A stretch of DNA of 64,000 bases from Apiosordaria backusii (lineage: Eukaryota; Ascomycota; Sordariomycetes; Sordariales; Lasiosphaeriaceae). Shown here in pieces: positions 58,699 through 64,000 of this stretch (position 1 is the stretch's first letter; each line of letters starts with the position of its first letter). Position numbers and translations under genes: made by a program. The notes beneath the pieces are model-generated. The model did no database searches and was not told the DNA's origin. It worked only from the letters and a program-made list of their open reading frames with translations. The stretch is taken from the NCBI GenBank assembly GCA_030549205.1, contig JAUKTV010000010.1, positions 1,446,131 to 1,510,130 on the forward strand, given 5' to 3'.

Positions 58699-61600
58699 AG
58701 GACCACGAGCTAGGCATCAGCGAGGTCGCTGCTGTACAGAGGAGGGGCATGAAAGACAAGAGATTGCGGGTAGCGGCGCGTTGGAAGAGTTTCCAAACGC
58801 AAGCACTCGTGGACAGTGGAGCAGAAGCGGACTTGATTTCACCAAGATTTGTGCAACAAGCCCGGGTTCCATGGAGAAAGAAGGAGGAAGAGGTCGTCAT
58901 GAAAGGACCCTTCCCTACACAGCTGGTAACCAAAGAGACGTTGCCACTGGACATCACAGTGTCAGGAAAAACAACGACAGTGATTTTCGACATCGTGGAC
59001 ATGGGGCCAGAAAAGGACATGATCCTGGGGCAGCCATGGCACGAGGACTACAACCCAGACATCGACTGGAAGGATGGTGGCCACCTACGACCGAGGACAT
59101 ATCGGGAGTATCCAACCAACGATGGGAGATCAGGAGCACGGCGAGAGCAGAGTGCGGGACAAGCACCCTCCACGGCACCACCGCAAGAGGCACGGGAAAT
59201 ATTGGTGTACTCAATCGACAAAGGCGGCAAGATCGAAGAAGTAGGGTTGGTAGGAACAGTTGCGTTGGTGGAAATTGCAGCAGCAATGAAGGACAAGTAC
59301 GCCTATTACAATAATATGAAAAAGGGCGAAAAGAAGGAGGTGCCGGTGGAGTACCAGGGGCATCCGGTGTTCACGGCAAAGCACCTTCAAGGTCTACCAG
59401 AGAGGGGACCGTGGGACCATGAGATCAAGCTCAAGGAAGGGGCAAAACTCAAGCTTTTCCAGGTCTACCACACCAACGACAAGCAGAGTGAGGAGTTACG
59501 AAAGTATTTGGACGAAAACATCAAGAGAGGACACATCAGACCATCCACATCGCCGGCTGGATATCCTGTTTTCTTCGTACCGAAGAAGGATGGGAGTCCA
59601 CGACTGTGTGTGGATTATCGACAGCTGAATCAGGAAACGGTGAAGAACGGTTACCCACTACCGCTGATTTCGCGGCTGCGAAGTCAACTGTCAGGGGCAC
59701 GATGGTTCACCAGACTTGATATGCCAGTCGGGTACGCGCACATACGAATCAAGGAGGGAGACGAATGGAAGACGGCTTTTCGCACGCCTTACGGGCATTT
59801 CGAGTATCTCGTTATGCCGTTTGGGCTTACAAATGCGCCAGCGACTTTCCAGGCCCTCGTTGATCACACGATTCGCCAGTATCTCGACAAAACAGCAGTT
59901 TGTTATCTCGACGATGTTCTCATCTACTCACGCACTCTGGAGGAACACAAACAGCACGTCAAGGAAATTTTGGACGCGCTACATGGAGCAGGACTATCGG
60001 TCAACAAGGACAAGAGTGAGTTCCATGTGCAGGAGACGGTCTACCTTGGATATCTGATCTCGCCAGGAGAAGTGCGAATGGAACCAGGGAAGATCGCGGC
60101 AGTCAAGAACTGGCCGAGACCTCAGGGAGAAACACCCGAACAGCTGAAGACGAGGATTCGAGAGTTTCTGGGGTTCACCAATTTCTATCGAATGTTCATA
60201 CGGAACTACGGCGCCATTGCAAAACCATTGAACGACCTAACCAAGAAGGACGCCGAGTTCAAGTGGAAAGAAGAACAGGAAGAGGCTTTTCAAGCCATCA
60301 AGAACGCCATTACGGCGGACCCAGTACTCAAGCTTCCGGATCCAGGACGACCTTTCGAAGTTGAGACAGACGCTTCCGACTACGCCATAGGAGGACAGCT
60401 AGGACAACGAGACCAGGACGGGAAGTTGCACCCGGTAGCATTCTTTTCGAAAAAGCTGGAGGGACCACGCAAGAACTACCCAATCCACGACAAGGAGCTG
60501 CTTGCCATCATTGAGGCTTTCGAGGAATGGAGACCCTATCTCAGCGGGACCAACTACGAGGTACAGGTCTACACGGATCACAAAAACTTGAAGTATTTCA
60601 CCACTACCAAGGTCCTCAACGCCAGGCAAGGCAGGTGGTCGAATTCCTGTCTGAGTTCAATTTTCAGATTCATTACAAGAAGGGATCCGAGAACGCGAGA
60701 GCGGACGCTCTAAGCAGAAGGGCGGACCACCACGAAGAAAAGTGGCGGAGGAGTCACCACCATTGCTGCAGGAGACAGCAGAAGGCACACTGAGGCACCC
60801 GCTCCAGCAGTGGGCTGAGTGTTGCGCAGTGTACCGAGAAGAATCAACAGCCAACAAGTATCAGAGCAACATCGGCAGACGAGCAGGAACGACGGGCTGA
60901 ACTGGAATCTTTGGGGATCCAGAAGGACGACAATACCGGCTCTGGTATCACAATCGAGCTTATGTCGAACCAGAGCAACGGAAGGCATTGATTCGGGAGA
61001 TCCACGAGTCGAAGCTCGGTGGACACATGGGAGTGGCCAAGACAACAGAGAAGATCAAACAACACTTCAATTGGCCAGGACTGAGGAAGGATGTTGAGGA
61101 AACGCTGCGAGAATGTGACCTTTGCAGGAGAACGAAGGCAGAGAGACACAAGCCTTACGGATTCTTGGAGCCATTACCAGTGGCAGAACATCCATGGAGC
61201 TCAGTGACGATGGACTTTATCACCAAGCTACCACATTCCAAGGACACGGTCACAGGAGTCAAGTACGACAGCATCCTCACGGTCGTCGACAGGCTCACCA
61301 AGTGGGCATACTTCCTGCCCTACAGGGAGACTTGGACGGCAGAACAATTGGCGGATGTAGTGTTTCGGAACGTCACGGCGACACACACATGGCCAAGAGA
61401 GTTCATCACGGATCGCGATACCAAGTTCGTGTCGAAGTTTTGGAAGGCTCTGATGGAGCAAGTGGGAGTGAAGAGCAAGGCGTCGTCAGCGTACCACCCG
61501 CAGACGGACGGCCAGACGGAGAGACTCAACCAGATTGTTGAACAGTATCTTCGGAACTACATCAATTTCGAACAAGACAACTGGGTTGAACTTTTGCCAG

Positions 61601-62313
61601 CAGCACAACTCGCCTACAACACGGCGCCCACAGAAACAACAAAAGTCACGCCATTCTTCGCGAATTATGGATTCGAGGCGGATCTACGGCAAGGACCAGA
61701 GGCAAGAGTGCCTAGGGCGGCAGCCAAAGCAGGGAAGCTACACATGCTGCACGCCAAACTCAAGGAAGAACTCGAGTTCGTTCGGGAACGCATGCGCAAG
61801 TACTACAACGTCAAACGGCTCGAGGGACCTCGCTTGAAGAGGGGGGATAAAGTGTTTCTTTCAACACGAAATTTGCGCACAAAACGACCAAGTAAGAAGC
61901 TGGACCACAGGAGGGTGGGACCTTTTACGGTCGAGGAGAAAATATCGGAAACAGCATTCAGGCTTAAGCTACCAAGTACTATGCGGCTACGGTCAAACGT
62001 CTTCCACATTTCACTCTTGGAACCGGCACCACGGGCTGCCAGCCCAGACACACAAGTAGAAGCCGAGGACGAAGAAGAAGAGTACGACGTGGAAGAGGTA
62101 CTAGACTCTCGTATTAGTAGCGGACAACTGGAGTATTTAGTCAGCTGGCTGGACTACCCGGACACAGACAACTCATGGGAACCAGCAACGAACCTCAACT
62201 GCCCTGAGAAACTGGAGGACTTCCATCGGAGGAACCCGGGGCGACCTGGGCCTGGGCGGCCAGGAGGTGGTCGATCGGGGGAGCGTCGCCCAACACGGCG
62301 TTCCAATCAATAG
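58566..62313 (+). pseudogene. pol: pol: protease, RT, RNase H, integrase, chromodomain; frameshifted
   Basis: Protease: ALVDSGAEADLIS (active-site DSGA). Reverse transcriptase: FFVPKKDGSPRLCVDYRQLN, MPFGLTNAPATFQ and YLDD at the catalytic site. RNase H: VETDASDYAIGGQL and VYTDHKNLKY. The frame then breaks near 60637 (one base missing in what should be RWVEFL). It changes again near 60740, and the stretch to about 60940 contains a TGA at 60897-60899 and at least one more frame change. The integrase follows intact from 60988: zinc-binding CDLCRRTK, DFITKLPHS, ITDRDTKF and the Glu of QTDGQTERLNQIVEQYL. The C-terminal chromodomain (YLVSWLDYPDTDNSWEP) marks a chromovirus and would target histone marks. 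The RT motif DMPVGYAHIRI departs from the usual LxSGYHQI. Confidence 0.93.
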
Positions 62314-62839
62314 TGTCTAAGGCGCCATGGAACTGGGCGTTTATGACGGCCTCTGATTCACAACGTTCCGCCTCCTCGAGCTCGTCCAGCGAGGCGAGTC
62401 CCCGACGAACCATTTCATTACCCCGCGACGACAAGTGCTGGCGCTGACGCCGGAGTCGAGACAACGTGGCGAGGGCCTCTTGGGCTTCACGCTGGCTGCG
62501 TTGGAGGCGTTCCTCTGCGAGTTCCTCCTCGCGAGCCAGGCGTTGAGACTCGGCGACAATGCGATCCACTAGACCAGGGGTTAGGTACAAACTATAGGAG
62601 GAGAGGAACCCGCATGCACACTTACGCGCCAAGGCCGGCACACCAGTACCATCACAAGCACGCCCACGACGGACACATTCACCACAACGAGAAGAACGTT
62701 CCGCCATCTTACACGTAAAACCTTTGGAAAAACAGAAAGAGCACGGCATGGTTTCGTATCCAAACTGAAGTATAGCGGCAGCCAGAGACGCGCGCTGAGA
62801 GGATTTCGAGCTGGGAGCTTTGGAGATGCGATTAGACAT
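62195..62839 (-). CDS. Antisense Cys-rich ORF in the retroelement, with intron
   Basis: An antisense ORF of 214 codons, starting at 62839 or at the Met of MPCSFCFSKGF (62749). A Cys cluster CSFC, TCKM, RCGECVRRGRACDG may bind zinc, and a coiled coil rich in Arg/Glu (ESQRLAREEELAEERLQR) follows. A canonical intron is visible at 62625-62569 (GTAAGTG donor, CTAAC branch, CTAG acceptor). It is 57 bp, in frame and stop-free, so both spliced (195 residues) and unspliced forms can be translated. The ORF overlaps the last 119 bases of pol on the opposite strand. I recall similar antisense ORFs in fungal gypsy elements; the function is unknown. Its promoter would lie in or near the 3' LTR. Confidence 0.65.
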   Translation of the reverse strand: MSNRISKAPSSKSSQRASLAAAILQFGYETMPCSFCFSKGFTCKMAERSSRCGECVRRGRACDGTGVPALARKCACGFLSSYSLYLTPGLVDRIVAESQRLAREEELAEERLQRSQREAQEALATLSRLRRQRQHLSSRGNEMVRRGLASLDELEEAERCESEAVINAQFHGALDTIDWNAVLGDAPPIDHLLAAQAQVAPGSSDGSPPVSQGS

Positions 62840-62941
62840 AGTGAAGACACGAGGAGCAGCGCAAGAGAGTAAGGGGGACTTACGGAAGGAAAGAAGGATT
62901 GAGTAGGAAGAAGTAAACCAAGGCCGTCGGGACGTCGGCCT

Positions 62942-62952
62942 GGAAGGAGGGG
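62942..62952 (+). promoter_or_regulatory. Polypurine tract
   Basis: GGAAGGAGGGG lies five bases before the 3' LTR start and would prime plus-strand DNA synthesis. It fixes the left boundary of the 3' LTR at TGTCACAATCG. Confidence 0.8.
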
Positions 62953-62957
62953 CATCG

Positions 62958-63350
62958 TGTCACAATCGTTGATGAAGAACTAACGCACGGAGCGCGGGCC
63001 GCTCCTAGCCAATCATTATGGACCAATCGGGAGTGGAGCGACGGGCTCACGGTGATCCCGGTGAGCAGGGCGACAGGATCACGGTGAGCGTAGTGAGCCA
63101 CAGGAAGGAAAGGCGATCCAGATCACCTATAGGGAACGTGATCCAGGTGATCCATGGGTCTATATATACGGAGGAACTAGATAGCTTGTAGATAGTTCCG
63201 CAGTATGCAATCACAGCTTGTATTCACGGTATCTTGTGTTTACATTGAGACATCTTGTTGTGCACTGTTTAGCTGCACCGAACCGTTATTATCAGAAGAG
63301 ACCTTCAACTGCGTATCCCTTTCAGAGGTTCTGATCAGGGGTTCGTCACA
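62958..63350 (+). repeat. 3' LTR (393 bp) with divergent U3
   Basis: Begins TGTCACAATC and ends TTCGTCACA. From the TATA box at 63161 onward it nearly matches the 5' LTR, with about a dozen differences clustered near GAACCGTTATTATC. Its U3 (62958-63160) shares little with the 5' LTR beyond TGTCACAA and AGCCAATCATTA. It has its own short repeats of GGTGATCC and GGTGAGC words. Confidence 0.9.
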
Positions 63351-64000
63351 GTACTTTCTATTAAATACGTTTTATATTTAATGGTCTTTTGCTTGTTATA
63401 TAGGATAAATTAAGCTTATTTATCTAAATATAGAGTATAAGGAGTGCGGTAGAGCTTAACCTTTCTAGCTATTTATATAGAATTTAGGCAAGCTCGGTAT
63501 ATTCTAGTATATATAGAACGACGGCCGGCTCGATATACTACTGCTTTTTTTCCTTATTAGCCTATTCTTCAATCTTCTAGGTTAGGCAGTTATAGAAATA
63601 ATCCTTTTAATATTTTTATTAAATATCTTTAACGTATTTTATTTGCTTTTAAGTAATTAAAGTAATAAGCTTTTAAATTTAAACCTTATTCTTTATACTT
63701 TTAATCCAGTATTAACTGCTTTTAAACTATACTTTTTTTACCTTTAACATTAGGATTTCTAAATTAGAAGATATTTCTATTTAGACTTTATTAAGGATTA
63801 TATTTTTACATATACGTAGGTAACATATAAGGCTTATATATAAAAGTATGTCTCTTTGAGAAGTGGAGCTTTTAAAAAAAAATTTCTTTTACAATACTAC
63901 ACTCGGCGTTAGTTCTTTTTACAGTTAATCTAGTGTGGCTATTTGAACTGCCTAGGGCCACCGTTATGGTCATGTAATTGTTATATGCTTATTACGTACT
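63351..64000. repeat. AT-rich RIP-like flank
   Basis: AT-rich, TpA-dense DNA resumes immediately after the retroelement and continues to the window edge. No ORF of note. It is probably the continuation of the block interrupted by the chromovirus. Confidence 0.75.

Larger units (their letters stand above)
56028..63350 (+). mobile_element. Ty3/gypsy chromovirus (LTR retrotransposon)
   Basis: A 7.3 kb element with LTRs starting TGTCACA and ending GTCACA, a primer-binding site, gag, pol (protease, reverse transcriptase, RNase H, integrase, chromodomain), a polypurine tract and a 3' LTR. The bases flanking it are GTAGT on the left and GTACT on the right, a five-base target duplication with one mismatch. 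Its composition is balanced, unlike the RIP-like DNA around it, so it inserted after that DNA decayed or escaped RIP. pol carries several frame lesions, so this copy is non-autonomous. An intron-bearing ORF lies antisense between pol and the 3' LTR. Confidence 0.95.

Overview
The window is nuclear DNA of a filamentous ascomycete, most likely a Sordariomycete close to the Sordariales. This rests on short introns (about 45-90 bp, GTAAGT-like donors, CTAAC/CTGAC branch points, YAG acceptors), on the families found (Sch9-type kinase, Def1, ABCC transporter, CFEM-like and Thr/Pro-rich surface proteins), and on AT-rich blocks of the kind left by repeat-induced point mutation (RIP). The genus is not provable from sequence reading alone.

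Positions 3.2-40 kb are ordinary gene space. In order: a membrane kelch protein (+), an unidentified protein (-), the RNA polymerase II degradation factor Def1 (+), glucose-6-phosphate isomerase (-), an Sch9-type AGC kinase (-), a broken cutinase-like gene with an altered nucleophile motif (-), a heavily deleted cytochrome P450 relic (-), a Thr/Pro-repeat GPI-type wall protein (-), a full-length ABCC transporter (-), a single-pass surface protein (-), and a small SRPBCC/START-like protein (+). Intergenic gaps of 1-3.4 kb hold no supportable gene.

Positions 39.5-51.1 kb form an accessory cluster next to an AT-rich block. Two short paralogues (39.5 kb, intact; 45.7 kb, decayed) share an N-terminal domain with a 611-residue protein at 46.6-48.5 kb. 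The C-terminal domain of that larger protein recurs at the end of a phosphotransferase (APH)-like ORF at 41.6-44.2 kb. A HeLo/SesA-like gene at 49.5-51.1 kb carries an in-frame stop, and the tail of a second copy lies decayed at 44.9 kb. The picture is local duplication, domain shuffling and decay.

Positions 51.5-64 kb are a nested repeat region. RIP-like AT-rich DNA holds a GC-rich island with a tRNA-like segment and an inverted-repeat element with arms of about 215 bp. Abutting its right arm is a 7.3 kb Ty3/gypsy chromovirus (56028-63350) with gag, a broken pol and a chromodomain. It has a Tf1-like self-priming site, a polypurine tract, LTRs whose U3 parts differ strongly, and an intron-bearing Cys-rich ORF on the antisense strand. 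This element is the most interesting part of the window.
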